Assembly: GCA_038751255.1 (NCBI GenBank) | Contig: JBCDGN010000002.1 | Coordinates: 47,060 to 111,059, forward strand | Direction: 5' to 3' | Source: JANSYP01 sp038751255 | GTDB lineage: Bacteria > Pseudomonadota > Alphaproteobacteria > Rhodobacterales > Rhodobacteraceae | DNA length: 64,000 nucleotides | Shown here: in pieces, positions 1 to 8,094 of the stretch | How the letters are laid out: each line of letters opens with the position of its first letter | Numbering within the stretch: the first letter of the stretch is position 1 | Notes under the pieces: generated by a model | The model's database searches: none | What the model saw: the letters and a program-made list of their open reading frames with translations, nothing else | What the model was told of the DNA's origin: nothing | Program-made: the position numbers and the translations under genes

Positions 1-207
1 GAGCGTGATTTCCGATTGGGCGCTCAGATCCTTCGCGAGATGGGATTTTCCCAAGTGCGGCTGATGACCAACAATCCGGCCAAAGTCGCGAAGATGGAGG
101 ATTGCGGTATCAAAGTGGTTGAGCGGGTGCCTCTGATCACCGAGCAAACTGCTGAGAACGCAGGATACCTCGCCACGAAGGCCTCCAAATCGGGACATCT
201 TTTGTGA
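1..207 (+). CDS. ribA: GTP cyclohydrolase II, C-terminal end (partial)
   Basis: The reading frame is open from base 1, so the 5' part lies outside the window; 68 codons are visible. The residues match the last part of GTP cyclohydrolase II (RibA, or the C-terminal half of RibBA): GAQILREMGF, then LMTNNPAK and VVERVPL, the segment around the conserved asparagines near the end of the family. The enzyme opens GTP to the first riboflavin intermediate in the cytoplasm. Its TGA stop overlaps the GTG start of the next gene by four bases, so the two are probably cotranscribed. Whether the missing 5' part carries a RibB domain cannot be seen. Confidence 0.85.
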   Translation, partial: ERDFRLGAQILREMGFSQVRLMTNNPAKVAKMEDCGIKVVERVPLITEQTAENAGYLATKASKSGHLL

Positions 208-710
208 GCAAAGCCACGCAGGTGGACATCGTCGTGACCCGCTGGGGTGCGCGTTTCATGGGGCGTCGCATCCCATGTTCGATCGGCCGCGGCGGCATCA
301 CCGAAGACAAGCGCGAAGGCGATTGGGCGACCCCGGCAGGCGCGCATCGGATTGTTGGTGCGCTGTGGCGACCGGACCGACTAGTAAGACCTTGTTCTTG
401 GGCAGTACCGATCCATCCCTCCGACCTTTGGTCCGACGATCCCAAGGATCAAGACTACAACCACATGGTCCAAGCGCCCTACCCTCATAGTCACGAAGAA
501 CTACGCCGAGCCGATCGGCTTTATGACATGGTTCTAGTGACCGATTGGAATTGGCCCCATGCAGAACCTGGGAAAGGGTCTGCGATTTTCATCCATTGCT
601 GGCGAAGCCCGCGCCGTTACACGGCAGGCTGCGTGGCCTTTGATCCAAGCGACCTGCGCTGGATGCTTCGCCATATTCGATATGAGAGCCGCCTCATCGT
701 GCGACAGTAA
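204..710 (+). CDS. L,D-transpeptidase (YkuD-type) family protein
   Basis: This 168-residue protein starts at a GTG overlapping the ribA stop. It has the YkuD-fold signature: His131 in IFIHCW and the nucleophile-type Cys143 in YTAGCVAF, followed by a short helical tail. Family members form or exchange 3-3 peptide crosslinks in peptidoglycan using the catalytic cysteine. The usual S-H-G-C block is T-A-G-C here, as in a divergent branch of the family. No clear signal peptide is visible, so export or another substrate is uncertain. The convergent yggS gene ends four bases after it. Confidence 0.75.
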   Translation: MSKATQVDIVVTRWGARFMGRRIPCSIGRGGITEDKREGDWATPAGAHRIVGALWRPDRLVRPCSWAVPIHPSDLWSDDPKDQDYNHMVQAPYPHSHEELRRADRLYDMVLVTDWNWPHAEPGKGSAIFIHCWRSPRRYTAGCVAFDPSDLRWMLRHIRYESRLIVRQ

Positions 711-714
711 CCGC

Positions 715-1377
715 TCAGGCCGCTGGCGGTGCCACGCGGGCCCCAAAAATCGCCGAACCGACCCGCACATGAGTGGCCCCAAGCGCTACGGCGCGCTCAA
801 AATCGCCAGACATGCCCATTGAAAGACCCGTGAGACCGTTTCGTTCAGCCATTTTCGCCAGAAGCGCAAAATGCAACGAGGGCTCTTCGTCCACAGGCGG
901 GATGCACATCAGCCCCGAGATGGGGAGATCCATAGCTCGGCATGTGGCAATGAAAGCATCGGTTTCGGACGGGAGCACACCGGCTTTCTGAGGCTCCTCC
1001 CCGGTGTTGACTTGAATGAAGACCTCAGGCGATGCACTGCGTTCTTGTGCGAGATCGGAGAGACGCCGCGCGAGTTTTTCGCGATCAACGGAGTGGATGG
1101 CATCGAAGAGCTCCACTGCTTGCTTGACCTTATTGCTTTGCAAAGGTCCCACAAGATGAAGCTCAATACCTGCGTATTTCTCTTTGAATGCAGGCCATTT
1201 GCCCCCTGCTTCTTGCACCCGGTTTTCCCCAAAGAGCCGATGGCCCTGGTCAAGCACTGCTTCTATCCGATCAAGTGGTTGCACTTTGGAAACCGCAATC
1301 AGCCGGGTCGATCCTGGGGCGCGTCCGGTGCGCGTCTCTTCCGCGGCGATACGTTTCTCAATCTCTTCAAGACCCAT
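715..1377 (-). CDS. yggS: YggS/PROSC family PLP-binding homeostasis protein
   Basis: The 220 residues match the alanine-racemase-like TIM-barrel PLP protein YggS. Lys31 in AVSKVQP is the lysine that binds pyridoxal phosphate. GENRVQEA, LVGPLQSNK and the late SMGMSGDFE and GATHVRVGSAIFG blocks are all present. Members are cytoplasmic and buffer free PLP; no enzyme activity is firmly assigned. It is transcribed toward the L,D-transpeptidase gene, and the porin upstream of it is on the same strand but separated by a terminator. Confidence 0.93.
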   Translation of the reverse strand: MGLEEIEKRIAAEETRTGRAPGSTRLIAVSKVQPLDRIEAVLDQGHRLFGENRVQEAGGKWPAFKEKYAGIELHLVGPLQSNKVKQAVELFDAIHSVDREKLARRLSDLAQERSASPEVFIQVNTGEEPQKAGVLPSETDAFIATCRAMDLPISGLMCIPPVDEEPSLHFALLAKMAERNGLTGLSMGMSGDFERAVALGATHVRVGSAIFGARVAPPAA

Positions 1378-1419
1378 GTCGTCCTCCGTCTTGCGCAGGG
1401 ACGTAGATCGCGCCGCTCA

Positions 1420-1453
1420 AAAAGAAAAGAGCGGACCAAAGGGCCCGCTCTTT
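1420..1453 (-). terminator. Rho-independent terminator of the porin gene
   Basis: The arms AAAGAGCGG (1426-1434) and CCGCTCTTT (1445-1453) form a perfect 9-bp stem with a 10-base loop. On the minus strand the hairpin is followed by a U-rich run (bases 1428 down to 1420). It sits 24 bases past the porin stop codon and before the yggS start. Confidence 0.85.
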
Positions 1454-1476
1454 CATCCAAAACCTGTCGGATTCGA

Positions 1477-2544
1477 TTAGAACGCGAAGTCCAGACCGAA
1501 GTCGAAGAAGGTACCGTCGTCGGAAACGATAACGGAGGGATCGTCGTTACTTGGAACTGTGATGTCTGCGTATGTCACACCAGCAACAATCGCCAGGCCA
1601 CCACCGAGATCATAGGACACACCGCCGCCGACAAAGTAAGTGTTGTCGAGGGTGGATGGGTCGAGCGCACGGTAGAAGATGCCGAGGGTCACGGCATCAA
1701 AGGTGTACTCTGCACCGATACCCCACTGCTCGGTATGCTCTCTGGTCGGCGCACCTACTTCGCGATATTCAAGGTAGCCGTAAGTACCGGTCACTGCGAC
1801 GCCTGCGACCCCTACACCGACCGATCCGATAATATGATCAATGCGGTTTCCATCTGGGTCTGTGGCAATTGTCAGATCACCATCGTTCCCAATTGGGAGA
1901 TCTGTGTCGAAGATGGTGATGGTTGATCCACCGAGGACGCTTTCATAACCGAGGGCAACATTCCAGAGACCGCCATCGTAGGCTGCACCGAGAGAGTAGC
2001 CTTCTTCGTCGTTCAGACCGACGGCACCCGTAAACCCTGCAATGTCATAGGTGTAGAGGGCAAGAGGACCCTGTCCGCCATTACAGTTAGGGTTGTCCTC
2101 TTCACAGGAAGGATCGCCTGCGCTCAGAAGGTAGATGTTTTCGTTGAAGTCACCGTTGCCGGTCAACGAAACGTTACCAGGCAGGTCGCCATTAACTTCT
2201 TCCGCGGCGCCGCCGGTGTCACCCATGGCGAGCTGACCGAATTCACCGGTGACGAAGACCGTACCGTTGAAACCGACTGTACCCTGTGCGCCAGGAGTGT
2301 CGTCTGCGTCGATGTTCGCACCGAAGATCAGGCCGCCATCGGATTCACCAGAAGCGGTGAAGTCAATGTCCAGATCGTAGACAAAGGAGTAGTCAGTGTC
2401 TTCGCCATTAGTGCCTTTTTGATAAACACCATCGACATCTGTGTAGGCGATACCGTAGTAAGCGTCGCCGCCTACGGTAACTTCAGCGGCGGCGACCGAG
2501 GCGGTCAGTGCCAGCGCGCTGGAAGCAAGGAGAATCTTTTTCAT
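1477..2544 (-). CDS. Outer-membrane porin
   Basis: The 355-residue protein begins with a Sec signal peptide (MKKILLASSALALTASVAAAE, cleavage after AAA) and continues with alternating beta-strand segments rich in Gly, Tyr and Asp. It ends in FGLDFAF with a terminal Phe, the outer-membrane barrel assembly signal. Size and N-terminus (EVTVGGDAYYGIAY) fit the Rhodobacter-type general porin family. It should form a trimeric diffusion channel. A strong SD (GAGGGAA) precedes the ATG, and a terminator follows. The 262 bases upstream (2545-2806) hold its promoter region; I could not identify a confident -35/-10 pair there. Confidence 0.9.
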   Translation of the reverse strand: MKKILLASSALALTASVAAAEVTVGGDAYYGIAYTDVDGVYQKGTNGEDTDYSFVYDLDIDFTASGESDGGLIFGANIDADDTPGAQGTVGFNGTVFVTGEFGQLAMGDTGGAAEEVNGDLPGNVSLTGNGDFNENIYLLSAGDPSCEEDNPNCNGGQGPLALYTYDIAGFTGAVGLNDEEGYSLGAAYDGGLWNVALGYESVLGGSTITIFDTDLPIGNDGDLTIATDPDGNRIDHIIGSVGVGVAGVAVTGTYGYLEYREVGAPTREHTEQWGIGAEYTFDAVTLGIFYRALDPSTLDNTYFVGGGVSYDLGGGLAIVAGVTYADITVPSNDDPSVIVSDDGTFFDFGLDFAF

Positions 2545-2806
2545 CGTTTCCCTCGTTGATTAAGGCGTCCTCAACCGGGACCCCCCGTTTGAGTTGTCTC
2601 TGTCTCTCGCTTTCACGATACGATTACAAGTTGCTGAGAAACACCTCGCCCAGCGGCGCAAAAATTGGTGCAGCTTTGCCACAGTGGGATTTCGCGCATA
2701 ACCCTCGGCGCTTACCCCGTCTGAGCACGCAGTGCTTGCCGTGCCCGACGCGCCCGGCTAGAGACAGCGTCGCACCATCTAAGACAACTCCGGATACCGG
2801 CTTGCT

Positions 2807-3283
2807 ATGGCATTGTCATCTCACGCGCGTACGATCTTCTGCCTCGTCCTCTCTTTGACCTCTTTTGGGCTCCTATCCGCTTGTGGGCCAAGCGATCCGC
2901 AAGAGTTCACACCGGGCGACGAGAGTTTTCGGGACAATCGGTCCAGTTTTTTTGCATTGTTCGAAAATAGGGACGATCCGAATGTCACCTTGGAAGTAAA
3001 CAAGTATCTTTGGACCGCATCTATCGATGTTCTTGGCTTCATGCCGGTGCAATCTGCTGATCCATTTTCGGGTCTGCTTGTCTTTGGGTATGGCACTCCA
3101 CCCGGAGGCAGTCGCTCTTACCGCGCCACGGTCTTGATCGACGATCCAGCACTTGATGCGCGGTCTTTGAACCTATCGTTGCAAACACGGTCCGGTCCTG
3201 CCGATGCCGATACCGTCCGGGCGGTTGAGGATGCGATTCTGACCCGCGCCAGACAACTGCGCATCGACGACAACAGACTCTGA
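2807..3283 (+). CDS. DUF3576-type lipoprotein
   Basis: This 158-residue protein has a hydrophobic N-terminus ending in a lipobox (LLSAC, Cys around residue 26), so it is probably a lipoprotein. The mature part (SSFFALFENRDDPNVTLEVNKYLWTASIDVLGF) matches the alphaproteobacterial DUF3576 family, whose biochemical role is unknown. It lies 35 bases upstream of leuS on the same strand and close to lptE, the usual position in related genomes, which suggests an envelope role by association. Confidence 0.8.
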   Translation: MALSSHARTIFCLVLSLTSFGLLSACGPSDPQEFTPGDESFRDNRSSFFALFENRDDPNVTLEVNKYLWTASIDVLGFMPVQSADPFSGLLVFGYGTPPGGSRSYRATVLIDDPALDARSLNLSLQTRSGPADADTVRAVEDAILTRARQLRIDDNRL

Positions 3284-3318
3284 CCGCGGGGTTCCGCACA
3301 GCCTTAAGGACGATCCAA

Positions 3319-5928
3319 ATGTCCCGCTATTCCCCCGCAGATATCGAACCGCGTTGGCAAGCAGCTTGGGAAGAAGACGGCTCTTTCACCGCCCGTCGTG
3401 ACGACACGCTTCCGAAATACTATGTCCTTGAGATGTTTCCGTATCCCTCGGGACGGATCCACATAGGCCATGTGCGCAATTACACGATGGGAGACGTCGT
3501 CGCCCGCTATAAATCGGCAACGGGTCACAACGTGCTGCACCCAATGGGATGGGACGCTTTTGGCATGCCGGCAGAAAACGCAGCGATGGCCTCTGGCGGG
3601 CACCCTAAGGATTGGACCTACGCCAATATCGCAGACATGCGCGGCCAGATGAAACCCTTGGGTCTGTCGATCGATTGGTCCCGGGAATTCGCCACCTGCG
3701 ATCCGGAATACTATGGCCAGCAACAATCGCTTTTCCTCGACTTCCTTGGTGCTGGAATGGTCTATCGCAAGAACGCGGTGGTGAACTGGGACCCGGTCGA
3801 TATGACGGTGCTCGCCAATGAGCAGGTCATAGATGGCTGCGGCTGGCGCTCGGGTGCGCCGGTGGAACGTCGCGAGCTTACGCAATGGTTCTTCCGCATT
3901 TCCGAACATGCCGAAGAGTTGCTTGATGGTTTGGATGGGTTGGAGAAGTGGCCTGAGAAAGTCCGGACCATGCAGGCCAATTGGATTGGCAAAAGCCGCG
4001 GTCTGCAGTTTTCCTTTGACCTGACCGCGCCGAGCCATGGCTCTGATGGGATTGAGGTCTATACCACACGACCGGACACGCTCCTTGGAGCAAGCTTTAT
4101 CGGTCTTGCGGTAGATCATCCTCTGGTTCGTGCGCTCGAGGCGGACAATTCGGGCCTTGCGGCCTTCTGCGCCGAGTGCCGACGGATGGGTACATCAGAA
4201 GAAGAACTTGAGACGGCCGAGAAAAGGGGCTTCGACACTGGGTTGCGGGTGCGCCATCCACTAGACCCCGCCTGGGAACTGCCCGTCTGGGTGGCTAATT
4301 TCATCTTGATGGATTACGGCACCGGCGCGGTTTTTGGTTGCCCCGCCCATGACCAACGAGATTTGGAGTTCGCGCGAAAGTACGATCTGCCGGTGATCGA
4401 CACATTTGTTGCGCTCTCGGAGCCTGCGCCAGTGAAAGATACCGCCTTCGTCCCGCCGAAAACCGAAAAAGTCCGATGGATCGACCATTTTACCGGGCTG
4501 ACAGAGGCCACCGGAGAAGAAGCGATCGAAGCCACCCTTTCTTATGCAGAAGAGGCCGGCTGGGGTGTGAGCAAGACACAGTTTCGCCTAAGGGACTGGG
4601 GGCTTTCCCGTCAGCGCTACTGGGGCTGTCCGATCCCGGTCGTGCATTGCCCAAATTGCGGCGTGGTCCCAGAGAAAAAAGAAAACCTGCCGATCCGTCT
4701 GCCTGATGATGTCAGTTTCGATCAGCCCGGCAACCCGCTCGACCGGCATCCCACCTGGCGGGATGTGCCCTGCCCGACCTGCGGTACCCCTGCCAAGCGG
4801 GAAACCGATACGATGGACACTTTCGTCGATAGTTCCTGGTATTTCGCGCGCTTCACCGCGCCCCAGGCGGAAACACCCACAGTGATGGACGACGTAAGCT
4901 ATTGGATGAACGTCGATCAATATATCGGCGGCGTCGAACATGCGATTCTGCATCTGCTCTACGCGCGCTTCTTTTCTCGCGCGATGCAGCACTGCGGGCA
5001 TCTGCCGGAAAAAGCGGTGGAGCCGTTCGAGGCGCTTTTCACTCAAGGCATGGTGACCCACGCGATCTATCAAACTCGCGATGCCGAGGGACGACCGGTG
5101 TATCACTTGCCCGAAGAGGTCACACGAGACGGCGATCGCGCCCAAGTAACAGCCACAGGTGAAGCGGTCGAAATCATCTCTTCGGCAAAAATGTCGAAAT
5201 CCAAACGTAATGTGGTGGATCCTGCCCAGATCATCGACGCGTTTGGGGCTGACACCGCGCGCTGGTTTATCCTTTCTGACAGCCCGCCTGAGCGTGATGT
5301 TGAATGGACGGCGGCCGGAGCCGAGGCCGCCCATAAGCACCTTTCGCGGGTCTGGCGCTTGGCTGATGCCAGCCGCATGGCAGGCAGCAGCACGGGCGAT
5401 GAGGCGGCCCCAAACGGGGTCTCCGAAGAGCCCGTCCCCCCCGCTGGCAGTCCCGAACATGATCTCGCGCGTGCCACCCATCGCGCCATCGCCGATGTGA
5501 CAGCGGGGATCGAAGGATTTGCCTTCAATTCGGCGGTGGCCAAGCTTTATGCGTTTACCAACGCAGTGGCCAAATCCAAAGCTTCTGCCGCTGCCCAAAC
5601 CAAAGCGCTGCGCATTATGGCACAGCTGATGGCCCCCATGACCCCCCATTTGGCAGAAGAGATCTGGTCCATGCTGGGTGGCGAAGGCCTCCTGGCCAAC
5701 ACCGCTTGGCCCAAAGCCGATCCCCGTCTCTTGGTCGATGACACAGTGGTGTTGCCCATTCAGATCAATGGCAAACGACGGTCCGAGCTACAGGTCGCCA
5801 AAGATATGGATCGCGCAGACATCGAAGCGTTGGCCCTTGCCGATGATGCAGTACAACGCGCACTGGACGGCGCGACACCGAAGAAACTCATCGTTGTCCC
5901 AGGCCGGATCGTCAATGTGGTGGTCTAG
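3319..5928 (+). CDS. leuS: Leucyl-tRNA synthetase
   Basis: A full-length class I LeuRS of 869 residues. The HIGH motif is at residues 48-51 (GRIHIGHVRNY) and KMSKS at 624-628. The CP1 editing domain lies between them and a C-terminal anticodon-binding domain follows (LMAPMTPHLAEEIW). Two Cys pairs (CPNCG, CPTCG) in the middle suggest a zinc-binding insert. It charges tRNA-Leu in the cytoplasm. The gene overlaps lptE by 14 bases, indicating translational coupling. Confidence 0.98.
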   Translation: MSRYSPADIEPRWQAAWEEDGSFTARRDDTLPKYYVLEMFPYPSGRIHIGHVRNYTMGDVVARYKSATGHNVLHPMGWDAFGMPAENAAMASGGHPKDWTYANIADMRGQMKPLGLSIDWSREFATCDPEYYGQQQSLFLDFLGAGMVYRKNAVVNWDPVDMTVLANEQVIDGCGWRSGAPVERRELTQWFFRISEHAEELLDGLDGLEKWPEKVRTMQANWIGKSRGLQFSFDLTAPSHGSDGIEVYTTRPDTLLGASFIGLAVDHPLVRALEADNSGLAAFCAECRRMGTSEEELETAEKRGFDTGLRVRHPLDPAWELPVWVANFILMDYGTGAVFGCPAHDQRDLEFARKYDLPVIDTFVALSEPAPVKDTAFVPPKTEKVRWIDHFTGLTEATGEEAIEATLSYAEEAGWGVSKTQFRLRDWGLSRQRYWGCPIPVVHCPNCGVVPEKKENLPIRLPDDVSFDQPGNPLDRHPTWRDVPCPTCGTPAKRETDTMDTFVDSSWYFARFTAPQAETPTVMDDVSYWMNVDQYIGGVEHAILHLLYARFFSRAMQHCGHLPEKAVEPFEALFTQGMVTHAIYQTRDAEGRPVYHLPEEVTRDGDRAQVTATGEAVEIISSAKMSKSKRNVVDPAQIIDAFGADTARWFILSDSPPERDVEWTAAGAEAAHKHLSRVWRLADASRMAGSSTGDEAAPNGVSEEPVPPAGSPEHDLARATHRAIADVTAGIEGFAFNSAVAKLYAFTNAVAKSKASAAAQTKALRIMAQLMAPMTPHLAEEIWSMLGGEGLLANTAWPKADPRLLVDDTVVLPIQINGKRRSELQVAKDMDRADIEALALADDAVQRALDGATPKKLIVVPGRIVNVVV

Positions 5929-6439
5929 ACCCCAACAGTCGTGCCGCGCGGCTTTCCTTCTCAGCGGGTTTTTGACCGCGCTTGCAAGTTGCAGCTTCTC
6001 TCCGCTTTACGCACCTGGTGGCGCTGGACAGGCGCTTTCCGGCCAGATCGAGATCCAAGATGCCTCCAATCTGCAGACCTATGAGATCACCCAGGCCCTG
6101 ACGCGCGCCTTCGGCCCGGCCCGCATGCCGGAATTCCGGCTTACCTATCAGAGCCGGATCGTCAGCGAAGACGCAGCTATCACCAGCGGCCAAGAAATCT
6201 CGCGGGTCAATCTCATTGGGACACTGCGCTATAGCGTCCGCGATCTCGCCAGCGGAGATATCGTGACCTCGGGCGCAACCAACGGGTTCGTAGGCTATTC
6301 CGCAGCAGGCGACACCGTGGCCACCAACGCCGCCCGGCGCGACGCAGAAAAGCGGCTCGCCACCATTCTTGCAGATCAAACCTTCGCGGCCGTGATCAGC
6401 GATCCCGCCCTCGCTGTGGCCGCGGGGGTGCCTCAGTGA
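5915..6439 (+). CDS. lptE: LPS-assembly lipoprotein LptE
   Basis: The frame is open further upstream inside leuS, but the ATG at 5915 gives a sensible lipoprotein of 174 residues. It has a short positive N-terminus, a hydrophobic stretch and a lipobox (LTALASC) before SFSPLYAP. The FSPLYAPGG start of the mature chain and the following two-layer fold are typical of alphaproteobacterial LptE. LptE plugs the LptD barrel that delivers LPS to the outer leaflet. Its stop overlaps the GTG of holA (GTGA), the leuS-lptE-holA order common across Proteobacteria. Confidence 0.93.
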   Translation: MWWSRPQQSCRAAFLLSGFLTALASCSFSPLYAPGGAGQALSGQIEIQDASNLQTYEITQALTRAFGPARMPEFRLTYQSRIVSEDAAITSGQEISRVNLIGTLRYSVRDLASGDIVTSGATNGFVGYSAAGDTVATNAARRDAEKRLATILADQTFAAVISDPALAVAAGVPQ

Positions 6440-7458
6440 AACTCAACACGCGCCAAGCCAAGGCCTATTTTCGGTCTCCAGATCGCGACACGCCCGGAAT
6501 ACTGATCCACGGCGCCGATGCCATGCGTGTCGCGCTGCACCGCCAGGATATGCTGTCAGCGCTTTTGGGCGAGACGGCAGAGGAAGAAATGCGTCTCACC
6601 CGCATCGCCGCAGCGGATCTGCGCAAAGATCCCGCCCTCCTCAGCGACGCAACGCACTCTATTGGTTTTTTTCCCGGCCCACGCGCCGCCCATATCGAAG
6701 CAGCCACAGACGGCTTGGCCGATCTGATCGGAGCCGCGCTCGACGCCTGGCGTCCCGGTGATGCCCAGATTGTGGTCACGGCGGGCCAATTGAACGCCCG
6801 CTCGAAACTGCGCAAGTGCTTCGAAGACCATGGGGCGGCACGGGCCGCCGCGATCTATGACGACCCTCCTGGCCGGGACGAGATTGCAGAGATGCTTGCG
6901 AAAGCCGGGATCACCACTCTCAGCCGGGACGCCGAGGGCCTCATTGAGGCCATGGCCCGTCAACTCGACCCCGGCGACTTTCGTCAAACGGTGGAGAAAC
7001 TCGCTCTTTACACCCATGGCAGCACAGCGACGGTCGGTGCAGAAGATATTGCGGCGATCGCCCCCCAATCCGTCGAAGCTGGGATCGACGACCTCATCGG
7101 CGCGGTTGCCGATGGCACAAGCGCCGATATCGGCCCGCTAATCGGCAGACTACAATCTCAGGGCACGCAGCCGGTTGCGCTCTGCATCGCAGCCGGGCGC
7201 CATTTCCGGCAACTTCTCGCCGCCGCGAGCCATCCCGACGGGACATCCAAAGGGCTCGCCGCGACCCGCGTCTTTGGCCCGCGCCGGGATCGCATGGCAC
7301 GGCAACTGAATCAATGGTCGCCCTTGCGTCTCGATCAGGCCATCGGGCTTTTGGTGGAAACTGATCTCAGCTTGCGCTCAAGCGCACCGGCACCAGACAT
7401 GTCGGTGATCGAAAGAGCGCTTATCCGTCTTGCCATGCTCGCTCGCCGCAAGGACTAA
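6436..7458 (+). CDS. holA: DNA polymerase III subunit delta
   Basis: This 340-residue protein starts at a GTG that overlaps the lptE stop. It matches HolA: an N-terminal segment with GILIHGADAMRVALHRQDM in place of the degenerate P-loop, then the domain with RQLDPGDFRQTVEKLALY, and a C-terminal collar helix bundle (SPLRLDQAIGLLVETDLSLR). Delta opens the beta clamp in the replication clamp loader. Its TAA stop is in the same frame as the following GST gene, which matters for how that gene starts. Confidence 0.93.
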   Translation: MKLNTRQAKAYFRSPDRDTPGILIHGADAMRVALHRQDMLSALLGETAEEEMRLTRIAAADLRKDPALLSDATHSIGFFPGPRAAHIEAATDGLADLIGAALDAWRPGDAQIVVTAGQLNARSKLRKCFEDHGAARAAAIYDDPPGRDEIAEMLAKAGITTLSRDAEGLIEAMARQLDPGDFRQTVEKLALYTHGSTATVGAEDIAAIAPQSVEAGIDDLIGAVADGTSADIGPLIGRLQSQGTQPVALCIAAGRHFRQLLAAASHPDGTSKGLAATRVFGPRRDRMARQLNQWSPLRLDQAIGLLVETDLSLRSSAPAPDMSVIERALIRLAMLARRKD

Positions 7459-7466
7459 GAAGAGGA
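7459..7466 (+). promoter_or_regulatory. Shine-Dalgarno site deciding an AUC start
   Basis: The sequence GAAGAGGA directly follows the holA TAA stop and ends seven bases before the ATC codon at 7474. It is the best ribosome-binding sequence near the GST gene. The first in-frame ATG (7525) is 58 bases away and has no comparable site. Confidence 0.55.
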
Positions 7467-7473
7467 CGCGTTC

Positions 7474-8094
7474 ATCTACACGGTTATTGGACATCCAAAG
7501 ACCCGGACGCTGCGTGTCCTTTGGATGCTGCACGAGCTGGGCCTCGACTTCGATCACGTAGCTTCGCCGCCCCGTGCCGACGATGTCACCGCCCTAAACC
7601 CTTTGGGCCGTATCCCCGTGCTTACGCATGAGGACGCTGTGCTGACCGACAGCGTGGCGATCATGGCCTATCTTGGCGAGCGTCATCAAGACATCGGACC
7701 AAAGGACGGTCTGCCCGGGCTCAGTTATCCCGCGGGCACGCCAGAGCGCGCCGTTCAAGATGCGATGGTTTTGCGATTGATCGATGAGTTCGACGCGCTT
7801 CTATGGACACGTTCTCGGCACCGAATGATCCTCCCACCAGAACAACGCGTGCCTGAGATCTTCGACAGCGTCGCGTGGGAGCTGAAAGAGAACACGGCGA
7901 AGCTAGGAGAAAGCCTTGGCGAGAAACCGTTCATCTTGGGCGATAAGATGAGCATCGCCGATATCATGGCGACCCACGTGTGCGGCTGGGCGATTTCTGG
8001 CGGCGTGCCGCTGGACCCGCCAAAGAACCTTTCGGCCTATCTAAAGCGTTTGCGGACACGCCACGCCTATGCGCGCGCGCTTGGCCGCGCCTGA
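7474..8094 (+). CDS. Glutathione S-transferase, probable AUC start
   Basis: The frame encodes a GST of about 206 residues: a thioredoxin-fold domain (YTVIGHPKTRTLRVLWMLHEL, NPLGRIPVLTHED, TDSVAIMAYLGE) and an all-helical C-terminal domain (FILGDKMSIADIMATH). The first beta strand, YTVIGHPKTR, lies upstream of the first canonical start (ATG 7525), and no ATG, GTG or TTG occurs in frame between the holA stop and 7525. The codon before YTVIG, where GSTs start with Met, is ATC at 7474, seven bases after a good SD. AUC initiation, stop readthrough from holA (same frame) or a sequence error could explain this. Its 3' end overlaps the convergent flavoprotein gene by 28 bases. Confidence 0.75.
   Translation: MYTVIGHPKTRTLRVLWMLHELGLDFDHVASPPRADDVTALNPLGRIPVLTHEDAVLTDSVAIMAYLGERHQDIGPKDGLPGLSYPAGTPERAVQDAMVLRLIDEFDALLWTRSRHRMILPPEQRVPEIFDSVAWELKENTAKLGESLGEKPFILGDKMSIADIMATHVCGWAISGGVPLDPPKNLSAYLKRLRTRHAYARALGRA

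Noticed and set aside
871..1926. Plus-strand frame of 351 residues
   Set aside because: It lies antisense to yggS and the porin, and crosses the porin terminator; no domain is recognisable.
3304..4119. Minus-strand frame of 271 residues over leuS
   Set aside because: Antisense shadow of the conserved synthetase coding sequence.
4588..5649. Minus-strand frame of 353 residues over leuS
   Set aside because: Antisense shadow; composition is typical of high-GC antisense frames.
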